A stretch of DNA of 5,692 bases from Thermoplasmatales archaeon UBA447 (GTDB lineage Archaea > Thermoplasmatota > Thermoplasmata > Thermoplasmatales > Thermoplasmataceae): assembly GCA_002503205.1 (NCBI GenBank), contig DARE01000071.1, forward strand, positions 1 through 5,692, in the 5' to 3' direction. Below are positions 1 through 5,692 of the stretch, piece by piece; position 1 is the first letter of the stretch; the number at the start of each line of letters is the position of its first letter. Position numbers and translations under genes: made by a program. Below the pieces are notes generated by a model that worked only from the letters and a program-made list of their open reading frames with translations, searched no databases and was not told the origin of the DNA.

Positions 1-63
1 ATCTGGAGAGTTAAGGAAGAGGCTTTAGGTAGCACTCAATATCGTGGTGTTTTACATGCTTGA
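1..63 (+). CDS. Possible 3' end of an upstream gene, unrecognised (5' partial)
   Basis: The first reading frame is open from the window edge to a TGA at 61-63 and would encode a 20-residue C-terminus ending in QYRGVLHA. The other two frames stop earlier, at 12-14 and 26-28. If real, the gene overlaps the ATG of the methyltransferase gene by eight bases (56-63), a spacing typical of co-translated operon genes. No TATA-like box lies about 26 bases before the mod start, which also suggests that mod is read from a promoter further upstream. Twenty codons are too few to identify a family, and an open frame of this length can arise by chance. Confidence 0.28.
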   Translation: MWRVKEEALGSTQYRGVLHA

Positions 64-2194
64 TACGTCGGAGGAAAAAAGTGATCCAACTCAAAAAGGT
101 GGAAATGGCCAAAGGAAATCATTGATTGAAGAGTTACCAAAAATAGTCGAAAGAGGTAAAAGAGAGGCTCAAAGAATCCTCGATGGGCTTTCCAAGACAC
201 AAAGAATAACTCTTCAGACAAATGAATTGGTCCTGCCGACTAAGGCCATCGGAGGGTTAACCAAGTTCACTGGCCAGGCTGTTAAGAAGGAAGATAACAA
301 TGAGTTTCTTAACAGACTCATATATGGTGATAATCTGCTTGCGATGCAGGCGCTGCTAGCTGGGGACCCAGACACAGGACTCCCCTCAATGAGGGGCAAA
401 ATAGATCTGATTTATATTGACCCACCTTTTGACAGCAAGGCAGATTATAGAACAAAGATACACCTTCCTTCTGTAGATATTGAAAAAAAGCCTTCTGTTA
501 TAGAACAATTCGCATATTCAGATACCTGGAAGGATGGTACGAAATCTTACCTAGAGATGATCGTTCCAAGATTCGTCCTAATGAGGGAACTACTAAGTGA
601 GCAGGGCTCAATCTACGTACATATAGATTGGCATGTGGGTCACTACGTGAAGGTCATTTTGGATGATATTTTTGGAAAGGAGTACTTCAGGAACGAGATA
701 GTCTGGAAACGAACCACATCAAGAGGGGGAAGCGAATATTTCAATCACATTCATGATGTAATATTTCTATATTCCAAGTCTAAGTCTTCTGTTTGGAATC
801 AACAATACACTGACTACAGAGAAGAATATATTGACCAAATGTTTAGAAATTACGACAAGAGCGGGAAGAGATACAGGCTTTCTCCTTTAACCGCGCCTGG
901 GAAAACTGCCGAAGGTGAATCTAGTAAACCGTGGAAGGGATACGACCCATCGAGAGTTGGAAAAGGAAGGCATTGGGCAATTCCTGGTTTTATACGTGTA
1001 AATCTAAGTAAAGATGCACAGGAAAGCACACTTAAGGCTCTTGAAGAACTGGAGGATATGGGGAGGATAGTATGGAGTACCAACCATGTCCCAAATTTTA
1101 TACAATATGTTGAGGATTTACCAGGAGTTGAATTGCAGTCTATATGGACAGATATTGGAGTTTCGTCCAATTTCAACTACGACACTGAAAAACCGGAGCC
1201 CCTAATTGAAAGAATAATGCTGTCGTCGTCCAACGAGGGTTCCATTGTTGCTGACTTCTTTTCTGGTTCTGGCACATTGGGAGCAGTGGCCGAAAAATTA
1301 GGCAGAAAATGGATTATGTGCGATCTTGGGAAACCTGCAAGTATGATTTCGAGAAAACGTCTTATCGACCAAGATTCAAAGCCATTTCTTTACCAATCAA
1401 TTGGAGACTACCAGAAGGAACAGTTCGAAAGATCGCAATTCAGACGTATAGGAGACCTTGCTCATGTAGTGATCAACCTATATGGTGCATTACCCTTTCC
1501 GATGCAAGATGGCACTCCCGCCAACTTGGGATACATAAAACAGAGCAAGACATTGGTGTTTGTTGATTCCCCCACAAAAATCACAGGCTATGCTACTCTC
1601 AAGAAGGCCCAAGAGCTCAGAGCATCGTTCATGGGGGGTTGGGAGAAGATCGTTGTTCTGGGATGGAACTTCGGAACAGATATTGGCAAAATCATAGATA
1701 GTCTGAACGATGATAACCTCGAAGTACTGGTGATTCCCCCAGATCTGCTGGAAAAACTGAAACACAAAGCCGATTATGAGAAACTCATAAAGGAAGGTAG
1801 CGTAAGATTCAGCTCATTGCAATACCTCACTGTAAAACCGATCATTAGGAAAGCGGCAGAAGACGATAAGGAAGAGCTAATTATTGAGCTCGAAAACTAC
1901 ATTCTCCTATCTCCGGATGCCCTGTCGTTAGATAAGGCAGACAAGGACAAACTTGAAAAGATAATTGAGGAAGACCCATTGAGTCTTGTTGAGTATTGGA
2001 GTATCGACCCTGAGTATGATGGGCAAGTGTTCAGGAGTAAATGGCAGGATTACAGGGAAAACCATGAAGACACCACGAAGGTGGACAGAAGAGTGAAGCT
2101 TCTCGTCCCAAAGATCAATGGAAAGAGAAAAGTCTGTGTGAAAGCAGTAGATGTATTCGGATTTGAGAGTGTGGCAGTCAAAGAGGTATTCTGA
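56..2194 (+). CDS. mod: Type III-like restriction-modification DNA methyltransferase (Mod), beta-class amino-MTase
   Basis: Transfers a methyl group from S-adenosylmethionine to an exocyclic amino group, most likely adenine N6, at the recognition site. In Type III systems Mod also gives Res its specificity. Counted from ATG 56 (712 residues), catalytic motif IV is D122-PPF within IYIDPPFDSKADY. The family motif SIYVHIDW is at 185-192, motif X (YDTEKP) at 375-380, and the AdoMet-binding motif I (FSGSGT) at 402-407. Motif IV preceding motif I defines the beta class. Residues of about 205-365 between them are the probable target-recognition domain. The C-terminal 270 residues form an extension with an alternating strand-helix look (LVFVDSP, IVVLGWNFG, LEVLVIPPDLL) and a YWSIDPEYDG motif near 650. 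I recall similar extensions in methylases of this subfamily, but their role is not known to me. Start: ATG 56 has GGTG six bases upstream. GTG 44 and GTG 47 are in-frame alternatives, and a stop at 26-28 closes the frame. The gene is intact, with no frameshift. Confidence 0.93.
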   Translation: MLDTSEEKSDPTQKGGNGQRKSLIEELPKIVERGKREAQRILDGLSKTQRITLQTNELVLPTKAIGGLTKFTGQAVKKEDNNEFLNRLIYGDNLLAMQALLAGDPDTGLPSMRGKIDLIYIDPPFDSKADYRTKIHLPSVDIEKKPSVIEQFAYSDTWKDGTKSYLEMIVPRFVLMRELLSEQGSIYVHIDWHVGHYVKVILDDIFGKEYFRNEIVWKRTTSRGGSEYFNHIHDVIFLYSKSKSSVWNQQYTDYREEYIDQMFRNYDKSGKRYRLSPLTAPGKTAEGESSKPWKGYDPSRVGKGRHWAIPGFIRVNLSKDAQESTLKALEELEDMGRIVWSTNHVPNFIQYVEDLPGVELQSIWTDIGVSSNFNYDTEKPEPLIERIMLSSSNEGSIVADFFSGSGTLGAVAEKLGRKWIMCDLGKPASMISRKRLIDQDSKPFLYQSIGDYQKEQFERSQFRRIGDLAHVVINLYGALPFPMQDGTPANLGYIKQSKTLVFVDSPTKITGYATLKKAQELRASFMGGWEKIVVLGWNFGTDIGKIIDSLNDDNLEVLVIPPDLLEKLKHKADYEKLIKEGSVRFSSLQYLTVKPIIRKAAEDDKEELIIELENYILLSPDALSLDKADKDKLEKIIEEDPLSLVEYWSIDPEYDGQVFRSKWQDYRENHEDTTKVDRRVKLLVPKINGKRKVCVKAVDVFGFESVAVKEVF

Positions 2195-2196
2195 TG
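2183..2196 (+). promoter_or_regulatory. Shine-Dalgarno and stop-start overlap that fix the res start
   Basis: GAGGT at 2183-2187 lies six bases before the ATG at 2194-2196. The mod stop TGA (2192-2194) shares its last base with that ATG, giving TGATG. This indicates translational coupling of the two subunits, consistent with a fixed Mod:Res ratio, and makes 2194 the convincing start of res. Confidence 0.8.
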
Positions 2197-5118
2197 GTAA
2201 ACATAAAGTCCCTAGGCACCAAGGACATTCCGCTGAAACTTGCAAAAAGAATAACGGAAGAAGTGAACGAACTGTGGAAATCAGGGGAATTTATGCAAAA
2301 AGTTACAACAATTACCCAGGAACTCCTAAAATTCTGGGATCCAAACGGTGTCTTCGCTGATGAAAGAAACATTAACTTCCATGAGGGCCAATGGCAAGCC
2401 ATTCTGAATATAATTTACGTCCATGAGATTCTCAAACTCAAAAGCGTTGGAGAAATCTACACTCAAATCTATCCTGAATTGTTAGCTCAAATGGATCTGC
2501 TTGATCTGAAACGGGACAAGTACGAGCATCCGAAATATTGCGTTAAGATGGCTACAGGAACTGGTAAGACTTGGGTTCTTGAGGCATTCCTAATCTGGCA
2601 ATACCTAAATTCAAAGTATGAAGAAAGTGAAAGCGGTGAGTATTCCAAGAATTTCCTTCTGGTTGCTCCGGGAATTATCGTCTATGAAAGGTTGTTGGAT
2701 GCGTATCTAGGCAAGCGAAGAGAAGATGGAACCAGGGATTTTGAGCAATCCGACTTCTGGAAATTTGAAAAGCTCTTTATCCCTTCGGCACACAAGGACG
2801 AGATCTTTGGATTTATCCAAGGCTGTGTAACACAGAAGGAAGAAATCGGCAAGAAAGTGACCGGTGACGGCTTGATAGCAATAACCAACTGGCACCTGCT
2901 GGCAGAGGACGAGGAAGCTATGGATGCCGAATCACCGTTGGACAGACCGGATATAACAGTGAATGAGCTGCTGCCCATTACGCCAGGAACTTCACAGGGT
3001 CACTCGTTGGAAGAACTGGACAATCAATATCTCAGAGGCCAGGAACTTGATTACCTGGCCAATTTACCCAATCTCGTCGTTTTCAATGACGAGGCCCACC
3101 ACCTTGGAGAGATGAAGAAATCGGACCAACTCGTGGAGAAGAAATGGCAGGAAGCACTCGACAGGATATCAGACAACAAGAAGAACCGCTTCATTCAAGT
3201 TGATTTTTCCGCAACTCCTTACGTGGTCACGGGAAGCGGCCAGAGCAGGGTACAAAATCACTTCCCGCACATCGTGGCCAATTTTGAACTAGTGGATGCC
3301 ATAAAGAAAGGACTAGTAAAGACAGTAGCCATTGACAAGAGAAAGGAATTTGGTGCCATACCTCTTGAAGACCTGGAATTTAAGGCCGAGCGCGAAGGCA
3401 GGCAGGTATCTAGTCTTTCAGATGGCCAGAAACTGATGATTAGGGCTGGAATGAAAAAACTCAACATATTGGAGGAGGAATTCACAAAACTTGATCCCAC
3501 AAAATACCCGAAGATGCTTGTCGTTTGTGAAGATACTAAGGTAGTACCTCTTGTTGTAGCCTTTATGATGCAGGAGGGCTATTCCGAGGATGAAGTAATG
3601 GAGATTCATTCCACCAAGAAGGGCGACGTCAGTGAAGATGAGTGGAAGGTAATAGAGCAGAGATTGTTTGACATAGACCGACACGAGAAACCAAAGGTGA
3701 TAGTTTCTGTCCTGATGCTCAGGGAAGGATTTGACGTAAACAACATCTGCGTTATAGTTCCTCTCAGATCCGCATCTTCATACGTCCTTCTAGAACAACT
3801 CATAGGAAGAGGCCTAAGACTGATGTGGCGGGGACCAGACTATGACGACATAAGGTCAGAGAACCGGGAAAAACTCCTGGTGAAGAAGGAAGAGCCTGAC
3901 AGTTACATAGATATCCTGAGCTTGGTCGAACATCCAAACTTTATCGAGTATTACGAAAGGGTCCTTGCGGGAATGGTCGGCAAAGTTGGAGAAGAGCCAA
4001 CAAAGACAAAGGTTGTGGGTGACCTGATCAGGGTCGGACTCAAACCAAACTTCAGAGATTATGACCTTTTCTGGGTCATAATATTGCAGGAGAAGGAGGA
4101 GGAACTGGCGGTTCCTGATCTCTCCATAGAGAAACTTGATCCTTTTCCCATGAAACTGGATGAATTAAAGCCTCTGGTAAAGAACAAGGGAGACACCTTT
4201 TATAGCGAAGAACTCACGGTCAAGACTACCTTTGGAGAATACACAGTCTCTGCAGATATATTCACGGCCAAGAGCTACAATTCATTCATTCAGAAGGTGG
4301 TAAATGCAGTCTCGGTGATCCATGTCAATGCCAGAGGAAGAAAACAGAGGGATTTCCCAGTGATGCAGGTGAATTCAGCGTTGATTGCCAAACTTACGGA
4401 TGAATACATAAGACACAGGCTGTTCGGAGAGGAATTTGATCCTCTCAAGGACAATAACTGGCGTATCCTGTTGATAACACAGCAGAGCATAATCAAGCAC
4501 ATCGTTAGTAACATTGCCCAGGCCGTATACGATTCTATGAAGAACCTCAAGGTGAACGAAGCAAGGATCGTGAAGAAGTATTTCTCAGAAGTCCCAGAAA
4601 TAAGGGTGAGAGAAACTTACGCAATTAGCGTTGCAAAAAACATATACGAAAAGATTTCATACCCATCCCACAGTGGCGGATTTGAGAAGGACTTTATCGA
4701 GTTCATAGACGCAGACTCGAAAGTAAAGGCATTTGTGAAGATAAACGAATACTACAATGACTTTGCAAACATCATCTATATCCGGGACGACGGCCTATTG
4801 GCACATTACTATCCTGATTTTATGATCAGGGCCTGTGACCAGATTTACTTGGTTGAGACGAAATCTGAAAGAGATATGAGCAACAAGAATGTGCAGAACA
4901 AGAGACTGGCAGCAATAGATTGGGTGGGCAAAGTGAACGAATTGCCAGTAGAAGAAAGGATGAACTGTTCCTGGAGCTACGTGCTACTGAGTCAGAACAC
5001 TTTTGAGCAGATGAAAAAACAGGGAGCTACTACATGCGAAATATTAGAATATGCTAAGTTGACAAAGGCAAAGGTCAGAGGCACATTGGGAGATTACATG
5101 GGCTTTAAGGACTATTAA
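2194..5118 (+). CDS. res: Type III-like restriction endonuclease subunit (Res): SF2 helicase with C-terminal PD-(D/E)XK nuclease
   Basis: ATP-dependent subunit that works with Mod to translocate on and cleave unmethylated DNA. In the 974-residue protein a Q-motif-like FHEGQWQAI includes Q66. Walker A is GTGKT with K125. Motif Ia-like FLLVAPG lies near 154, and the Walker B/DEAH-type NDEAHH near 298-303. Motif III is SAT at 339-341, EGFDV lies in the second RecA domain, and motif VI is QLIGRGLR at 535-542. Near the C-terminus YYPDF carries D875, followed by E888-T-K890, which fits the PD...ExK nuclease core of Type III Res proteins. Residues of about 560-860 have no motif I can name and correspond to the spacer region joining motor and nuclease. 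The size is normal for the family. It resembles what RefSeq calls BPTD_3080-family restriction endonucleases; that subfamily name is from memory. All motor and nuclease residues are present, so activity is expected. Confidence 0.94.
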   Translation: MVNIKSLGTKDIPLKLAKRITEEVNELWKSGEFMQKVTTITQELLKFWDPNGVFADERNINFHEGQWQAILNIIYVHEILKLKSVGEIYTQIYPELLAQMDLLDLKRDKYEHPKYCVKMATGTGKTWVLEAFLIWQYLNSKYEESESGEYSKNFLLVAPGIIVYERLLDAYLGKRREDGTRDFEQSDFWKFEKLFIPSAHKDEIFGFIQGCVTQKEEIGKKVTGDGLIAITNWHLLAEDEEAMDAESPLDRPDITVNELLPITPGTSQGHSLEELDNQYLRGQELDYLANLPNLVVFNDEAHHLGEMKKSDQLVEKKWQEALDRISDNKKNRFIQVDFSATPYVVTGSGQSRVQNHFPHIVANFELVDAIKKGLVKTVAIDKRKEFGAIPLEDLEFKAEREGRQVSSLSDGQKLMIRAGMKKLNILEEEFTKLDPTKYPKMLVVCEDTKVVPLVVAFMMQEGYSEDEVMEIHSTKKGDVSEDEWKVIEQRLFDIDRHEKPKVIVSVLMLREGFDVNNICVIVPLRSASSYVLLEQLIGRGLRLMWRGPDYDDIRSENREKLLVKKEEPDSYIDILSLVEHPNFIEYYERVLAGMVGKVGEEPTKTKVVGDLIRVGLKPNFRDYDLFWVIILQEKEEELAVPDLSIEKLDPFPMKLDELKPLVKNKGDTFYSEELTVKTTFGEYTVSADIFTAKSYNSFIQKVVNAVSVIHVNARGRKQRDFPVMQVNSALIAKLTDEYIRHRLFGEEFDPLKDNNWRILLITQQSIIKHIVSNIAQAVYDSMKNLKVNEARIVKKYFSEVPEIRVRETYAISVAKNIYEKISYPSHSGGFEKDFIEFIDADSKVKAFVKINEYYNDFANIIYIRDDGLLAHYYPDFMIRACDQIYLVETKSERDMSNKNVQNKRLAAIDWVGKVNELPVEERMNCSWSYVLLSQNTFEQMKKQGATTCEILEYAKLTKAKVRGTLGDYMGFKDY

Positions 5119-5143
5119 CGTCCAATTCAAGCTAGCGGTAAGA

Positions 5144-5166
5144 GAGGTTAATGGCTGGTATTCATG
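5144..5166 (+). promoter_or_regulatory. Weak translation start region of the toxin gene, with an out-of-frame ATG
   Basis: The only Shine-Dalgarno-like sequence before the toxin is GAGGT at 5144-5148, fifteen bases from the toxin ATG (5164-5166), longer than usual. An out-of-frame ATG at 5151 lies between them and opens a 66-codon frame that overlaps the toxin gene. No TATA-like box lies about 26 bases upstream of 5164 (near 5138), so a leaderless toxin transcript is unlikely. An in-frame stop at 5149-5151 makes ATG 5164 the first possible ATG. Confidence 0.45.
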
Positions 5167-5424
5167 AGCTACACCGTAGAATCCACGGAAGCGTTCGAAA
5201 AGGAGTTCTCCAGAAATCACAAGGACAAGAAGGAGTGGCTGCTGCGTATGGCCGAAAGACTGGAACAGGAACCGCAGTCAGGAAAGCCATTGAGAGGCAG
5301 GCTTCATGGACTGTGGCAACTCAGAATAGGCCCTTTCAGGGTCTGGTATGAAATAAACGAAGAGGAAAAGAAAGTGACGCTCAGAGCAATCCTTCACAAA
5401 GACGAAGCAAAGAAGTATTATTAG
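5164..5424 (+). CDS. relE: RelE/ParE-superfamily type II toxin (probable ribosome-dependent mRNA interferase)
   Basis: An 86-residue basic protein with the standard RelE/ParE layout: an N-terminal strand (SYTVESTEAFEKEF), a helical hairpin to about residue 36, then the strand core LWQLRIGPFRVWYEI (50-64), VTLRAILHK (71-79) and a C-terminal KKYY. Candidate RNA-contacting or catalytic residues are R44, R46, R54, R59, R74, H78, K79 and Y85/Y86. They are placed by analogy with the conserved Arg/Lys and C-terminal Tyr of RelE. The LRIGPFRVWYEI block is characteristic of archaeal and bacterial RelE-like proteins. The gene starts 45 bases after res on the same strand and lacks a clear promoter, so read-through from mod-res is the simplest source of transcript. 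The probable antitoxin gene is on the opposite strand, converging and sharing four bases at the stops. Gyrase-poisoning ParE activity cannot be excluded from sequence alone. Confidence 0.88.
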   Translation: MSYTVESTEAFEKEFSRNHKDKKEWLLRMAERLEQEPQSGKPLRGRLHGLWQLRIGPFRVWYEINEEEKKVTLRAILHKDEAKKYY

Positions 5425-5597
5425 AGCTCTTTCAGGAACGCTCGCACATTCCTTACTCTGCCCTTTTGTATGTCCTGTTCGCTCCTTTCCAGTTGATCCA
5501 TGACATACTCATTTTCCAGAGTTTCTATGGTAGCCTCAAGGCTGTCCAGATCGGATTTAGGTATACTTACAAGCCTTGACTGTTTTGCTGTGGTCAT
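5421..5597 (-). CDS. Small RelB/Phd-like antitoxin, convergent with the RelE toxin
   Basis: The - strand frame from ATG (5597-5595) to TAA (5423-5421) encodes 58 residues starting MTTAKQSRLVSIPKSDLDSL. The middle (LEATIETLENEYVMDQLERS) and end (EQDIQKGRVRNVRAFLKEL) form charged amphipathic helices. The pattern E-x-x-I-x-x-G-R-V ending in FLKEL is typical of the toxin-wrapping C-terminus of RelB/Phd-type antitoxins. The protein is too short for a full Phd/YefM DNA-binding domain, so the first 15 residues or so may be only a short strand. An in-frame TAG lies three codons upstream, so this ATG is the first in the frame. No Shine-Dalgarno precedes it, but a TATA-like box at leaderless distance does. 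It should bind and neutralise the RelE-type toxin encoded at 5164-5424. The family call rests on pattern recognition only; no homology search was possible. Confidence 0.72.
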   Translation of the reverse strand: MTTAKQSRLVSIPKSDLDSLEATIETLENEYVMDQLERSEQDIQKGRVRNVRAFLKEL

Positions 5598-5620
5598 ATC
5601 GTAACTCTATATTCTTTCAG

Positions 5621-5637
5621 ATTTTAATACCTTTTGG
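5621..5637 (-). promoter_or_regulatory. Probable archaeal BRE/TATA promoter of the antitoxin gene
   Basis: Read on the - strand, CCAAAAGG (5637-5630) is followed directly by TATTAAAAT (5629-5621), which spans positions -32 to -24 relative to the antitoxin ATG. An A-rich element followed by a TATA-like box at this distance is the layout of an archaeal leaderless promoter, with transcription starting at or next to the ATG. No good bacterial -35/-10 pair was seen; TATAGA at -15 to -10 has no partner. The box overlaps the TAA of a possible upstream - strand gene, so it may be an internal promoter. ATACC and GGTAT (5627-5631 and 5636-5640) form a small inverted repeat around TTTT that could be a regulator site or chance. 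Confidence 0.5.
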
Positions 5638-5692
5638 TATGCTTCAGCTCAAATTCACCCCGACCTGGCGGCCACCCCTCTTTGAGCCTTCG
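5624..5692 (-). CDS. Possible 3' end of a further gene, unrecognised (5' partial)
   Basis: On the - strand the frame entering from the window edge is open for 22 codons and stops at TAA (5626-5624). It would end in GEFELKHTKRY. The other two - strand frames stop sooner. The stretch is richer in G+C than the rest of the window. If real, the gene ends 26 bases before the antitoxin ATG on the same strand, so the two could be co-transcribed. I do not recognise the family, and the length is too short to exclude chance. Confidence 0.35.
   Translation of the reverse strand, partial: RRLKEGWPPGRGEFELKHTKRY
5647..5687. repeat. Short inverted repeat GCTCAAA...TTTGAGC
   Basis: Seven-base arms at 5647-5653 and 5681-5687 are perfect reverse complements separated by a 27-base GC-rich spacer. 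The spacing is long for a terminator hairpin and there is no T-tract beside it. It lies inside the possible partial - strand gene at the window end, and may be coincidental. Confidence 0.25.

Noticed and set aside
44..58. GTG at 44 or 47 as the mod start
   Set aside because: In frame and possible, but the nearest Shine-Dalgarno-like bases are too far from GTG 44, whereas ATG 56 has GGTG at good spacing. The four-residue difference does not affect the product.
70..83. Strong GGAGG followed by six A and a GTG at 81
   Set aside because: The GTG is out of frame with mod and its frame closes after about 14 codons. No in-frame start follows at the right distance, so it is probably just coding sequence (SEEK).
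850..1176. 108-codon - strand frame within mod
   Set aside because: It lies entirely opposite the intact methyltransferase gene, has no recognisable motif, and fits a shadow frame.
1309..1566. 85-codon + strand frame within mod
   Set aside because: A shifted frame inside the intact mod gene with atypical Cys/Trp-rich content. The mod frame continues through with family motifs, so this is not a frameshift remnant.
5131..5136. GCTAGC palindrome between res and the toxin gene
   Set aside because: A six-base palindrome is expected by chance, and no T-tract or longer stem accompanies it.
5151..5351. 66-codon + strand frame overlapping the toxin
   Set aside because: The RelE-like frame at 5164 has clear family features. 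This frame does not and is at most a decoy start.
5461..5470. Short T-run CCCTTTTGT as a terminator for the toxin transcript
   Set aside because: Only four T residues with no adjacent hairpin, and it lies within the antitoxin coding sequence; too weak to call.
1..5692. CRISPR array, tRNA or rRNA genes, insertion-sequence ends, tandem repeats
   Set aside because: No regularly spaced repeats, tRNA-like fold, transposase frame or multi-unit tandem repeat was seen on either strand.

Overview
The window holds a complete Type III-like restriction-modification operon (methyltransferase, then helicase-nuclease) on the + strand. It is followed by a small toxin-antitoxin pair whose two genes point at each other. 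Organism: an archaeon is the best guess, possibly one of the moderate-GC Euryarchaeota such as the Thermoplasmatales. This is inference from three signs. Arginine is coded mostly by AGA/AGG and isoleucine often by ATA. The res start has an archaeal-style GAGGT Shine-Dalgarno. The antitoxin start has no Shine-Dalgarno but has a TATA-like box with a purine-rich element centred about 28 bases upstream of its ATG, as expected for a leaderless archaeal promoter. A thermophilic bacterium with similar codon use cannot be excluded.

Layout. Bases 1-63 may be the 3' end of an upstream + strand gene. Bases 56-2194 encode a beta-class amino-methyltransferase (Mod) with motif IV (DPPF) before motif X (TEKP) and motif I (FSGSG), plus a roughly 270-residue C-terminal extension. 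Its stop shares one base with the start of res (2194-5118), a 974-residue SF2 helicase with a C-terminal PD...ExK nuclease motif. After 45 bases comes an 86-residue RelE/ParE-family toxin gene (5164-5424). On the - strand, a 58-codon gene at 5421-5597 encodes a small acidic-to-amphipathic protein resembling RelB/Phd-type antitoxins. Its stop overlaps the toxin's stop by four bases. Upstream of it lie its promoter and possibly the 3' end of another - strand gene running off the window (5624-5692).

How the genes may work together. Mod would methylate the host recognition site and also supply specificity to Res, which would translocate and cut unmodified DNA. All core motifs of both are intact, so the system looks functional. 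The toxin has no obvious promoter of its own and probably depends on read-through from mod-res, while the antitoxin is transcribed independently from the opposite strand. The toxin's dose would then follow restriction operon transcription, and the two transcripts would be mutually antisense at their 3' ends. This tail-to-tail arrangement differs from the usual antitoxin-first operon and is the most interesting part of the window. No RNA genes, CRISPR array, insertion sequence or origin was seen.
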